DNA from: Medicago truncatula
Lineage: Eukaryota > Streptophyta > Magnoliopsida > Fabales > Fabaceae
Length of the DNA: 64,000 nt
Assembly: GCF_003473485.1 (NCBI RefSeq)
Contig: NC_053048.1
Location: 34,716,755-34,780,754 of the forward strand
Direction of reading: 5' to 3'
Shown: piece after piece, positions 1 to 11,638 of the stretch
How positions within the stretch are numbered: the first letter of the stretch is position 1
How the letters are laid out: every line of letters begins with the position of its first letter
Position numbers and translations under genes: made by a program
Notes under the pieces: generated by a model
What the model was told of the DNA's origin: nothing
The model's database searches: none
Seen by the model: only the letters and a program-made list of their open reading frames with translations

Positions 1-480
1 TAAGGTTGAAGAGTTGTGCACTGAAGATTGTTTGTGGGAGTTCATTTGCTATAAATCGAAAGTTGTAAATAAACAAAATCTACACATGTTTGTTATGACT
101 CTTTGGTGCATTTGGAAGCAAATAAACGAAAAAACTATTGAATGACGCTGAAATATGTCATCGTCTGGCAGTGCAGGTTACACATGACACTTTGTTACAA
201 TGTCAGCGTATCCAAAATAGCAAAACGCATGGTGCAATAGCTTTCGATGGGAACATAAACACATTTGAAGATTGCGGTTGTAGCAGTATGATCCGGTAAA
301 GGAAGCCAAATGCGGGTGAAATAAAATGCAACGTGGACGTGACAATTTTCAAGGAGCAGGGTTGTTATAATATCAAGATACATCAAAGAGGTAGAAAAAG
401 CAAGTTCATACCAACCAAGACAACATGGTTTCAAGGACTACCACAACCTCAATACCTCATGGAGTGGAAACTTGAGAATT
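1..480 (+). pseudogene. LINE-type reverse transcriptase/RNase H fragment (decayed)
   Basis: Reading the plus strand across several stops and frame changes gives a tryptophan-rich linker (TLWCIWKQ, about 100-125) followed by KPNAGEIKCNVDVTIF (about 305-350). That second string matches the start of the RNase H domain at the end of many plant LINE polyproteins, which usually reads W-x-K-P-x-x-G-x-I-K-C-N-x-D. Several in-frame stops and the missing N-terminal part show that it is dead. The element runs off the left edge of the window, so its full extent is unknown. The family call rests on the motif alone. Confidence 0.6.
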
Positions 481-904
481 AAAGGAGGCGATCATTTGAC
501 TTGATAAAATGAATTTAATATCGATGTCTATTTAATTTAATTGCAAACAACTGATTGACGATGTCTACATAATAAACTTAATACCAATTATGCATTTGGA
601 GCCATGTTAAAGGTTTGTAAAACTCTTACTTCATTATAAAGCTTTGATAAGTTTCATCAGAATCCGAAGACAAATAAATAAAGTCACTTATTTATTTGCA
701 AGTGCACCATTGTTGTATACTTGTATGTTAATTTCTAAACTCATGATCATATGTCATTGATATTAGGACTATCATTTTTTTGATAGATAGATAAAATGAC
801 AAAACCATTATAAACTCATACATACAAGTGGAGGTACCGGAGTTCGAACCCCAATCATGACATCCATCCTAACAATTTCGATATTTTGCCGACTTGTGGA
901 TATG
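481..904. other. Intergenic, no gene seen
   Basis: AT-rich sequence. A short tRNA-box-B-like patch (GGAGTTCGAACCCC, near 838-852) suggests an old SINE scrap. I see nothing else. Confidence 0.5.
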
Positions 905-1049
905 CTCCCTCTGGTCCTATTTATAAGAAACAATTTACTTTTTTGATTCATTGAATAGTTGATGTATTTGGTCTATTTCTAGGTCAGATACAACAATTAT
1001 TTAATGAATCTAAAAAATCAATTTTTTTTATAAATAAGACCGGAGAAAG
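905..1049. mobile_element. Stowaway-like MITE
   Basis: Short inverted repeat: CTCCCTCTGGTCCTATTTAT at the left end is mirrored by ATAAATAAGACCGGAGAAAG at the right, and the middle is also palindromic. Several MITEs in this window share this end type (CTCCCTCCG...). It lies about 230 bp upstream of the WD40 gene start. Confidence 0.7.
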
Positions 1050-1206
1050 TATTAAGACTATCATTATTAATGATCATATGTTATCTTGTATTCAGAACAA
1101 TATTATTTATTATTTGTCTGAATTTTCTTTTTTACCAAATTAAAGATGGAGAGTGTAGCAATATTCCACGTGTACAATCCTGCTCTTTCTTCCATCGTCC
1201 ACCTCA

Positions 1207-1213
1207 TATAAAA
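1207..1213 (+). promoter_or_regulatory. TATA box of the WD40 gene
   Basis: TATAAAA lies 62 bp upstream of the ATG at 1275 and is followed by a C-rich leader. The spacing suits a transcription start near 1240. Confidence 0.6.
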
Positions 1214-1274
1214 CCCCGCCATTTCCATTACCATTTTCACCTAAAACCTTAATCAAATCTCCGATCAGAAGAAA

Positions 1275-4200
1275 ATGGATGAATTGTTCCCCATTGTTGC
1301 GTTTTCTCTTCTTCTCGGTGCCATCATTGCTCTTCTCTTCTTCAACACCTATTATCGTAAACGCCAATCCGAAGTCCGATCCATCGCAAATCTCAATCCA
1401 AATCCGAATCCCAACCCAATCGTGCCATCTTCAAAACCACTTCCGAACAAAAAATCTAACCCTAAACACCATTCCTCTGATAAGGTAATTTTCATTTTCC
1501 AATTTATTCAATTGATTTTGATGTTACTGTGTTTTGTGGATTGTTATGTGCGTGTTTGAGATTTGATTATGCATGGTTGATTATATGTGTTGGTGTTATG
1601 GAAATTGAGTAATTTTGTTAGTTTATGAGGGATTGGTTTTAGATTATGAAAGTTTGGTGTTGTATCGAAGTGAAAGAAGCTTGATTTTCATTTTTAGGAT
1701 GTTTTTGGAAACTGGAAAGTAGTATAGTATTGGTACCTGAGTTTTATGTTTTTGTTCTTTATATTGATGATTTACTGAGAGAGTTGCAGAGAGGAAGATG
1801 TTGCATTAGATGTGTGATAAGACTGGACATGATATGATTCGAAATGATAACATTAGAGAAAGAGTTGGGGTAGCACTTATCGTAGAAAAGATGGTGGAAA
1901 CTTGGCTTAGGTGGTTTGGGCATGTAGAGAGAAGATTTGTAGGTTCTGTAATAAGGAGAGTAGATTAGATGGAGGGAGTTAAATTGCTAGAGGAAAAGGA
2001 AGACCTAAAAAACTATAAAAGAAACGGTTAAGAAAGATCTAGAGGTTAATAGAACATTATGAGGTCGTTTGACCCATGTAGCCTACTCCACTTGGTGGGA
2101 TAAGGCTTGGTTGTTGTTGTTGTCGTCGTCTATATTGATGATTTGTCATGGTGTTTGTGAAGATTGTGTGATTCAGGTTCAAAAACTTAGGGCCGGTCTA
2201 TTTCGTGAAAACATTGTTCTACTTGTATTTTCATTTATTAAGAGTTGTGGTAGTTTTACTTGATAATAAAGAAAAAAAAAAGACTTTTGAAGTGAGTCTT
2301 GTGATGGAGAGAAGATAAAAAGCTAACTATGGATCATGCATTTCAGGAAATAATAAAAATAACTCTTTTTGTCATTTTCATTGTTTCCGGAAATGCAAGA
2401 CAATTGTTAACAAGTTTCCGGAAATAGCTCTTTTGTCCTTTGTTAACAAGTAAAACTAACACAAATTTTAAAAATGAAATTAAAAAAAGTTTTCATAAAG
2501 TAAACGAGCCCAACTTTTCCTTTTAGGATTTTGGTAAATTTTATTTTTGATAGACAAATGTTAGTGGTTAATTTGTTTGGAGAGAGGGAATTTGTGAGTA
2601 GCAAGGATCTCCTACATAATATTCTCATTAGATGTCCCAACCTATACAATTGAGCTACTCTTTGAGAGACCTTTTTAGGGTTTTGGTAACATTAATTGGT
2701 TATTGGATTTTAATGGAAGAAGCTAACTTACAAGTTGTAATCTCAGGTTTGCATTAGTGTTTGTTCGAGTGCTTCTTCAAGTGTTAACTAGCTATTATTT
2801 TGTGGAAATTTAAGTTTATTTCTGATTAATGATAAATTTTCAATTTTGTATTATGCGGGTGGGTGTTGGTGAAGCTTAAGGATTTTAAGTAGTTTCTGTA
2901 GGTCTTCACTTTCAAATGCCATTGTGCTTCTTCTTTAAGAAACGCAACACACAACATTTATTGGTTATCAGTAACTTGCTGCGATTATTCTATAGTTTGA
3001 TTTTTGTTTGGCCTAACCTTTTGTTTTTGGAACATAAGGATCAAATCAAGCGGCATCATCCATTGGATTTGAATACCTTGAAAGGCCATGGTGATGCAGT
3101 TACAGGGATATGTTTCTCTCCTGATGGACGAAACTTGGCAACAGGTATTTAAACATATTTGTTCATAAATAATATCTGCAGTTATGTTTATAGATACTAC
3201 CATCATGATTTCATCAACCGAAGATATATCTAGTAATGTTTATAGTTACTACCGTCTTGATTGCATCAACCTTTTTGTAAATGATCACATATGGCTCTCC
3301 CTAAGTTTACTTCACTGTGAGGGTTAGAGTTGTGTTGGTGCTTCATAGCCAATAGGCTTGCAAGAATTATTTGCTAACACAAACCTCTTCCCTTTAATCT
3401 GGCCCTCTTACAGTCTCTCTCATGATCCCCCTTGCCATTAGTTTCTTCGTTTGTGTTGCAGAGAATAAAGAGTCTCTCCTTCCCTCGCCCACTTTGATTA
3501 ATTTTATTGCAAAGTGGACATGTTCTATTTTTGAGTTTAGCAGCATAAGCTCTCCCCCTTCCTCCCCTCCCTACACAAAGCCGATTCACCTTGAACTGGA
3601 ACATGCATCCAAATTCCAATCTAAGACTGCAGTTCGGAGGGGGTTTGATGAATTTTCTAGCATTGTTTATGATACGACATAGTTAAGCAATGCCTCTGCC
3701 TACGGGAAATTATACTGAAGACATCACGGGCTCAGCAGCCACAAAAATAGTTTTATTCCAAAAGTGTAAAAAATGTTCAAGTGAGGAAGAAATACCACTG
3801 AAGTTGTGGGAATCGGGAAAACCACTAAAGGCCAGCCAAATGAAATCAGCTGCAAACATAGCATTTCACCCAAAATTTATTTTTATGCCTTGTTGTCACT
3901 AAGTAATTAGATTTGTTGATATGTATTTTTCATCTATCATTCTTGTCTCCTAACATTCGCGTAGACTTCTCTGAGTATGGCATAGGACTTCTAGGTGTTT
4001 AAATTGTCTTGTTTTTAGTTTTAACCTGTATGAGCATTTGAACATTATTTACAAAACTTTTCTCTTACAATCTTATGAAATATAATATGTGCAAACAGCT
4101 TGTGCTGATGGAGTGGTGAGAGTATTCAAGTTGGAGGATGCTTCGAGTAAAAGTTTCAAGTATGTGAATTTCAACAGCCTCTTTATACATATACATATCA

Positions 4201-7200
4201 ACTTAACGTCAATCATATTCTATTTGCTTAAATTTTATTTTCTCAATGACTTTGCAGGTTTCACAGAATTAATTTGCCTCCTGGAGGTCCTCCAACTGCA
4301 GTTGCATTTGCTGATGATGCATCCTCCATTGTTGTGTCCTCACACAGTCTCACTGGTTGTTCATTATACATGTATGGTGAAGAGAAACCTAAAGTTTCTG
4401 AAGATAAGTCACAAGCAAAGCTCCCTCTACCGGAGATTAAGTGGGAACATCGCCAAGTTCATGATAAAAAAGCAATAATTACTATGTTTGGAGCGTCCGC
4501 TACTTATGGCAGTGCTGATGGAAGTGCATTAATTGCATCGTGTTCAGAAGGTATCTTGATGTTATCATCCCACATTAGAACATAAAAGAAAATGTGTTTT
4601 GTAGCTGAAACCTTTAGACTATTAGTGGTCAAATATCTAAGGTACAACTTATCAAAATAAAAAATCTAGGGCATAAGGAAAGGGAACATAAATTTAACAG
4701 TATACTCTTTGAAACAATTTGTTGACTTTTACCGATACATGCCATTCTTTCTCCTCTAGCTACTTCTAAGTAAAATCCAACCTCCCTTCAGAATTGTTGT
4801 ATACTTTAAAGGGAGGTTGGATTTTACTTAGAAGTAGCTAGAGGAGAAAGAATGGTTTGTATTGGTAAAAGTCAACAAATTGTTTCAAATAGAGTATACT
4901 GTTAAATTTATGTTCCCTTTCCTTATGCCCTAGTTTTTTTATTTTGATAAGCTGTACCTTAGATATTTGACCACTAAATAGTGTAAAGGTTTCAGCTACA
5001 AAACACACTTCTGAATTAGATACATAAATTGTGAACTAAATTTTGGTAATTGTATGAGGTTTGTGCCGCTCCCTAAAATAAATGCTCTGTTTTTTACTTT
5101 CACTGGGAATTATTTGAGAAAATATGACATCTATTGTTACACCACTACATAATATTCAATATGACTTTCTACAATCTCTGTCCTAACATTGATTCCAAAT
5201 TCAGGAACAGACATCATTCTTTGGCATGGAAAAACCGGGAAGAGTTTGGGGCATGTGGATACAAATCAACTTAAAAATAACATGGCTACTATATCACCCA
5301 ATGGACGTTTCATTGCAGCTGCAGCGTTTACTGCAGACGTTAAGGTGACATTTATTTTATAATTCTATTTAATTTATGGGAAATGCTAACAAGTGCCCTT
5401 AGGGCAGTCGTTAAGAAGCTCAAAGCAGAAACTTTGTCTTGAAAATTGTGTATTCAATCTATTGAAATATTAAAAAGCAACTTTTCAACATAAAATTTAG
5501 CAATTGTTTCCATTTTTAAATCCTTAACAGGAACTTGTTACCCTTAATTTATTTGGACATGCTAATCTATTTAATGTATACGCGCATAGACACACACACA
5601 GCTAGTCGCATGCGCATCTAGTATGCAATAGGATGGAGCCTTTAGGCTGACTCTCCCGTCTTTTACTAGCTCAGGTTGTGATCTAGATTTAGTCCTTGTC
5701 CTCAACTCAGCAATGCGATTGTGCCACATTAGGTTTTAATACCTATTTGGTTCTAGCCTTGAAAATGTTCTCCTGCATTTATTTATTACAATTCAATTGA
5801 AAAAGAAATAAGCAACATGGCAAAGATGCTAACTGATTCATGATATTCTGTTCATGCTTTTGAATATCCAATCACCTCCCTTGTCTAGTTACCTTTTTAT
5901 GCTTCTCTCTCTCTCTATGCTTATGTGTCATTTTTTATTTTAATTTTATGAATGGTTAATATGCAATCTGGTCCCAAGCAATTTTCTATCTTGGTCGATG
6001 AGAAAAATAAATTGAAACTCAAGATGTTGCTTTTTAGTTTTGAAGTAGAAAAACAAGTGAAAAGGAAAAGGCTGGGAATATGAAGAAAAAAAAAGAGATT
6101 GAAGTAGAAAAACAAGTGAAAAGGAAAAGGCTGGGAATATGAAGAAAAAAAGAGAGAGAATAAGGGGAAGTGAGACCTTCACACAGGGTCTTTGAAATTT
6201 GAAATTGTCCGAGGATGGTAAACAACTGTAGATAGTTGCTTATTGGCATCTGACAGCTTCTAGCCTCACTCCCTCCCAACCCCCCCCCCCCCCAATCCCC
6301 ATCACACCGTATTCACTCTCGGGTCCAAACCATTTTTGTTTCTATTTCTCAGCATTCTGTTCAAGCCAAACCAATGCACGAGACAATTTCCTCTAATTGG
6401 ATTCCACAATGAGCTTTGTGTGACAGACAAAAGTACTCCCTAGCGGCTAGTTGTCACTAGATGGTGCCTTGGCATGCCCCTATAAATATGCCTGAATTTT
6501 CACATTTCACCGAGAAAGATTATATCTGCATAATACCTGGGAAGGTGGAAAGATAAAAGGGGGTGGTGGGTAAGGGAACAAGGGAGAAAAAGGTTTGCAT
6601 TAGGGAGGAAGTGACCCTTGACAGAAATGGTTGAGATAGCAGGCCAATAGAATAGATTTTTGCATCTGTTATCGTCTCAATGTATTTATTTCAATCATCT
6701 CATCACTTAACGAAATTCCTGAAATGGCGAGGGAGAAAACTAATAATGATAGGAACTCAATACACCTATTCTATTGGAACCGAAACTGAAATAGGTGTAT
6801 CTGTCTAAAAAGTTATTTATGCCACCAAATTTAGATAATGCTATAAAAGGTTTAACACTATTGAGGACTAATTGGGTTGTAACCTATTTATGCCACCGAA
6901 AACTGATTCACTGTTATTTATATGTTCTTCAGTATTGCTTGTTTAATGTCTTTCAGGTCTGGGAGATTGTATATTCAAAGGATGGATCTGTCAAAGAAGT
7001 TTCAAATGTTATGCAGCTTAAGGGGCATAAGGTTTAACTTTAACACTACTATTTTTGAGTGATTTTGACTTCTAATTAAGCCTGATTTTGACATGATGAA
7101 TAGATTTTGGAAGTAAAAAAAAGTTAAATATATTTTCCATCAAATGCATTATATTTTCAATTATGTGGGTTATTTTTTTGACCAAATGTGAGAGGTATAT

Positions 7201-9663
7201 TATATGTTTGTTTTCATGCATTTTATTTTAAAACAGCTAACATTTGCTTTCTTAAACAAAAACATCTTATCTTACCCCTGTACAAAATTGAGGTGGCTTT
7301 GCATAAATTGTAAAGTTATACCTGGAGAGAGCTTCACTACCTCTGAAGCACGGACACCTCTGGCATTAGGCGTGTCTTGGTGTCCGACAAGTGTCCCAAA
7401 AAAAAATTCTTCTCCGCTTCGACACACTTTAACATTCCTTAGAAACCTCTTGAACACTTCTATGGGAGTTAAAGACGTGTTGAAGTAGTGATGATCAATG
7501 ATGGGGACGTGGACATTAAATTTGATAGCATTATTTTTAGCTCTTCAGTTAAGTAGTCGGATAAATGGAGGTGAAAAATTGTCATATTTTGGTTAAGAAC
7601 TTTTTCGTAATGAACCAAGTTGCTTAATTTAGATCTACTCCTATATTTTAATTCTCAATTTAGATTTTTTTTTTTATATAGATAATGTTCATAGTTTGTT
7701 CAATTATATTAAATATATATGTATCGGTGTCGGTGTCCTATATTCTTAAAATTAGCAGTGTCGACTTGTCAGGGCTTCATAGTTCACTAACCATCACACT
7801 AACTTGGTTATGGGTGTATGAGTTGAGAGAGTAAATAAAAATGATCATGCTAGGGTTTGAATGATCAAATGGTTGCATTTGGAGGTTTTTAAATACAGGA
7901 GTTTTTAAAAAAGGGTTTTGGATGAGGGTGTTCGAAGGCACAAAAACTGTTAAGGTTTCAAGCTACTTAGAGAATCTAGGGGCTTCTGACCAAAGTGTGA
8001 AGGTTTTTTAGGGGAGTACACAAGTGAAAACATAAAGTTAAGCTTCGTAGGAAGTGTTATAACATGATTGGTCTTAGATAATGTCGAAAAAATGAAGAAG
8101 TTCTTTATTCCGTATCTATTGGAATAAAGGTACATAAAGTTACAAATATTATAGGCAGAATAAACTCATAAACCATGGGAAATGCAAGGGAGACGATACT
8201 CACGTTTATGAAAATTACTTAACCACGTTTTAGAAAATTATTTAATTTTATGCCAGAATCTTCTTCCATGGAAGCAATATAATTGCTACAATGTTTTGAC
8301 TGCTTTGACCTTATTATAAATTTCTTCAAGTTCTAAATCAAATGTATTCAGTAGTATGACTAAATTTGTTTACGAACATACTCCTTTCTTCATGAGGTCT
8401 TCATTGTAATTTATGATTTGATGTGATCAATGATTTTATTACTTCTCTTTGTTCAGAGTGCTGTGACTTGGTTATGCTTTTCTCCAAACTCTGAGCAAAT
8501 AATCACTGCATCCAAGGACGGTTCCTTAAGAATATGGAATATCAATGGTAAGCAAAGTTTGAAGATGATTATTTTTCACTCGTCAAATTGGTTTTATTTT
8601 CTGTCAAAATCCCATGCCCACCCAGTAACCTGCAGTGCAAAATAGTTTAAATGTCGACAAAATATATAAAATATTGCTAATGAAGAATTCAAAGTTGTAC
8701 TTCCATGCGATTTTAAAGCTGAAAATGGATTATTTTTTTCCACATTACTTATTTTCGCTGGCCATAGTTCAAGAACCATATGTTATTGGATCGATTAATA
8801 TGTCCTCTTCCTCGTGGGGTTGAGGCAATGGTTGAAATTCTTATAGAAATGTTCATAATTCATTTGTGCCACCTGAGGGGATAGGTTATTAATTATGTCA
8901 TTTCCTCTCACTGTACTTGTCCCTGTATCTTGAAGTTCGCTATCATATGGATGAGGATCCAAAGACACTGAAGGTGTTCCCAATTCCTCTTCGTGACTCT
9001 GCTGGTACTACACTGCACTATGATCGCCTCAGTATTTCACCTGATGGAAAAATTTTGGCTGCAACCCATGGTTCCACATTGCAGTGGTTAAGTGTCGAGA
9101 CTGGAAAGGTTTTGGATACAGCCGAAAAAGCCCATGATGGTATGCCCAAGAATCAAATCTTTTTTATTTCCTACCAATTGCAATTAAAAAAAATCAAATA
9201 ATTTTCCATTTACGACCTTCTACTCATTGATTATTTCCTTCACTTGCAGGTGACATTACAGGCATTGCATGGGGGCCTAAAGCTATTCCTATGGGTAAAG
9301 ATGCTAATATTTCTCTACTCCATTTTTATTTTAAACAACCAATAAATACATAAGGACAATTTTGAGCCGTGGGTAGGATCAGTTCAAATAAAAGTTGTGC
9401 CAAATCTGGTTCATGTAGTTTGTCTTTGCTAAGCAGTGTTAGAAGTTAATAAAAAAATTTGTTGATAATCTTACAGTTAATATAATTTTAAATAAATGTG
9501 TTTATATCTCCATCACAATCATGCCTAGAATGTATCACATACAAACCAGCATGTATTTTTTCTGTATTAAACACTGTTGCCTTTTGCAGGAAATGAAAAA
9601 GTCTTGGTTTTAGCGACAGCTAGTGGTGACAAGAAAGTGAAATTGTGGGCAGCTCCATCATGA
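1275..9663 (+). CDS. Membrane-anchored WD40-repeat protein, transducin beta-like 2 (TBL2) type
   Basis: Ten exons join in frame: 1275-1484, 3039-3144, 4099-4159, 4258-4550, 5205-5344, 6957-7031, 8457-8547, 8936-9139, 9250-9294 and 9590-9663. They encode 432 residues and end in TGA. All introns are GT-AG. Residues about 5-25 form one hydrophobic membrane segment followed by basic YYRKRQ, which fits a signal anchor with the rest facing the cytosol. WD40 repeats follow: GHGDAVTGICFSPDG, DIILWHGKTG, GHKSAVTWLCFSPN ending in LRIWN, LSISPDGKILAA, and a last blade ending DKKVKLW. One N-terminal anchor plus WD40 blades and about 430 residues matches TBL2, which in animals is an ER membrane protein linked to stress signalling. 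The plant role is not something I can state. The long introns hold an RTE LINE, a foldback and a MITE. The family is clear; orthology to TBL2 rests on architecture. Confidence 0.9.
1774..2130 (+). mobile_element. 5'-truncated RTE-type LINE in intron 1 of the WD40 gene
   Basis: In one frame the plus strand reads NDNIRERVGVALIVEKMVE, then WLRWFGHVERRF, the conserved C-terminus of plant RTE reverse transcriptases. It ends in the (TTG)n-like tail typical of this clade. A perfect 14-bp duplication, TATATTGATGATTT, sits at 1760-1773 and 2131-2144, so both insertion boundaries are exact. Stops in the coding part show it is inactive. Confidence 0.85.
4593..5007. mobile_element. Foldback (hairpin) element in intron 4 of the WD40 gene
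   Basis: Two arms of about 198 bp, 4593-4792 and 4810-5007, are near-perfect reverse complements around a spacer of under 20 bp. The outer ends read TGTGTTTTGTAGCTGAAACC. The element lies wholly inside an intron of a transcribed gene, so the pre-mRNA can fold into a long hairpin. No coding sequence was seen in it. Confidence 0.85.
6042..6156. repeat. Tandem duplication, about 57-bp unit
   Basis: The unit containing GAAGTAGAAAAACAAGTGAA and AAGGCTGGGAATATGAAG occurs twice in direct order, in intron 5 of the WD40 gene. It is purine-rich and non-coding. Confidence 0.8.
6280..6293. repeat. Poly-C tract
   Basis: Fourteen consecutive C residues in intron 5 of the WD40 gene, in an otherwise AT-rich region. 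Confidence 0.9.
7344..7780. mobile_element. MITE-like element with TGAAGC(A/C)C termini
   Basis: The left end, TGAAGCACGGACACCTC, is mirrored by CAGGGCTTCA at the right, and the internal (CGGTGTC)n-like stretch is typical of a dispersed legume MITE. Related scraps occur near 36886-36940 and 55430-55500 (GTGTC and GTGCTTCA motifs). It lies in intron 6 of the WD40 gene. Confidence 0.55.
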
Positions 9664-10621
9664 ACTACCAGTGCACCATATGCTACTGCTGACAACTAAT
9701 ACATGCTTAAAGAGTGTTGCTTCAAATGTTTTCAACTATGCTCTCTTCTCTTTGTTTCAGTCCTTTCACAAAAACTGCACGGTATCATGGAAAAAGATGA
9801 ATTATAAATTAGAATGAGCTGAAAACAAGATTAGTCCTTATGTTGCTGCTTTGACCCTGATCTTATCGAATTTTTGTGACTTATGAGTTGTACAAACATA
9901 GACGGTGTTGTTGGTTTTGAATTTTGATTGTGCTTGACTTCTAAATAGCTAGAATTAAATGATGTAATCCGAGAATAGTGTATTAGTAACTTTGGAAGAG
10001 GAAATATTGGACATGTTGCTAGTTCTTATACAATGTACTTCATTTAAAAACTTTTTTCATATTTATTACTGTACCATGATGAGGGCATTATTCCTTTCAA
10101 TTTTCAAGACATGAAATGCAAGTGATGGTTGGATAGGCAAATAACCGGAAATCTTGGTTTTAACTACAAATACTTATTTCAGATGACTGGAATTGCAATG
10201 AAATTCACTGCATACATGAGTGTTTTATGCTCTAAGCCACCCAGAGAAGCTATTAGTTCTATGATTTTACATATATTGAATTGAATTTTATGAAAAAATT
10301 ATGCTAAATTTTATATTTGTTTTTGTGAATGATATTTTCTAAAAAATAAATTTTAAAAAACTGAATTTTGTTTTGGTAATGATGTAACCTTATTTTCAAA
10401 AAACTAGATATAGCTGTTTGTACAAATTTCTTGAGTTCTACAGTTGAAATTATTTTCTCAAAAGTTGAGCTTTAATTTAATTTTGTACATTATACAAATC
10501 GATTAAGTAGCAGAAACGGGGATTTTGGGTGACGCCGCACTATAAACAAAAGTACTTTTTCGGCATGAAAAGGATGTGGAAAATAATTTTAAAAAATAAT
10601 AAAAAATTTGCAAAAAGTAAT
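9664..10621. other. 3' region of the WD40 gene and spacer
   Basis: The likely 3' UTR follows the TGA at 9661-9663. The rest is AT-rich and shows no open reading frame or recognisable repeat. Confidence 0.5.
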
Positions 10622-10694
10622 CGCCCACCGTGGGGCTCGAACCCACGACCACAAGGTTAAGAGCCTTGCGCTCTACCAACTGAGCTAGACGGGC
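10622..10694 (-). tRNA. tRNA-Lys (anticodon CTT)
   Basis: The minus strand folds as a complete 73-nt tRNA. The acceptor stem is GCCCGTC with GGTGGGC, the D arm contains TAGCTCAGTTGGTAGAGC, the anticodon loop is CTCTTAA with CTT, and the T arm contains GGGTTCGAGCCCC. The discriminator base is G. There is no intron, and CCA is not encoded, as expected for a nuclear gene. Confidence 0.97.
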
Positions 10695-11638
10695 TTGTTA
10701 ATATTATTTAAGCTACAATCATTTTATACCTATACAAATCAAATATATGGTGTAATTTTTATAAAACTTGTTAGATATATACGGAGGATTGAAGATAAAT
10801 AAATAGTCAAAATGAAAAAGGGATACAGCAATGGCCGACAAAGATTATATCATAAACATGCTTTTGTTTTCGGAGTTTCTTAATTTTTGTAAGATTTCTA
10901 TCAATTTGAGAGTATATAGTGGTAGAAGTGTAAGAGTTTGGTTTAGTTTGACTTTTAGTCAAAAATAACCAAATATACAATGATTTGGTTCAGTTTTAAA
11001 TGTTTATTAGAAGTGAAATCGAACCAAATTAAACCATGATATTCGGTTTAGTTCAGGTTGGTTGAATTAATCTATTCGCCTGAAAATGCATATTACCATG
11101 CGTACTACATACTGAACCACAATCACAACAATCTAATTAGAGGAGAAACAGAACGAATAGTATTAGTATATTTGAATATCGGATCTTGGTTAAGTCTATG
11201 TGATAATAAGTAACGAGAGAAAATATTAAAAAGGTGTATTTTCTTGCCTTAGCTAGCAAATATTGCAAAAGAACATTCAGTCCTGTCCTGGCATGAAGCT
11301 TATTCTTTGAAAAATAACAAAAGAAATTTGAGTCTCACAAACTTGTGATAAATAAAATGAATATCCGGTTAAGCTTCTCCCATAGAAAGAAGTAAAATTA
11401 TCCAAGTGCCAATTATTAATTTATTTTTTATGATGGCAAGTGCCAATTATTAGCAAAACTAACTAAATTATTCAACTAAGCAACCATTTATTATGCATGG
11501 TAGGTAGTCTAGAGAAATCGTAAAACAGATACAGTAACTTTGGGCAACCATATATTATGAGTGATTATTCAACAAACTAAATTATGCAACTAATCAATCA
11601 TATATTATGAGGTCCAGTTCCTTGAGAGCATTAAGCAG
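10695..11638. other. Spacer, no gene seen
   Basis: AT-rich sequence. Motifs around 10930-11060 (repeated GGTTTAGTT / GGTTCAG and their complements) suggest an old MITE, but I could not fix its ends. Confidence 0.4.

Noticed and set aside
2590-2675. tRNA-like patch on the minus strand (AGTAGCTCAATTG)
   Set aside because: Too degenerate to fold, and box B is not convincing.
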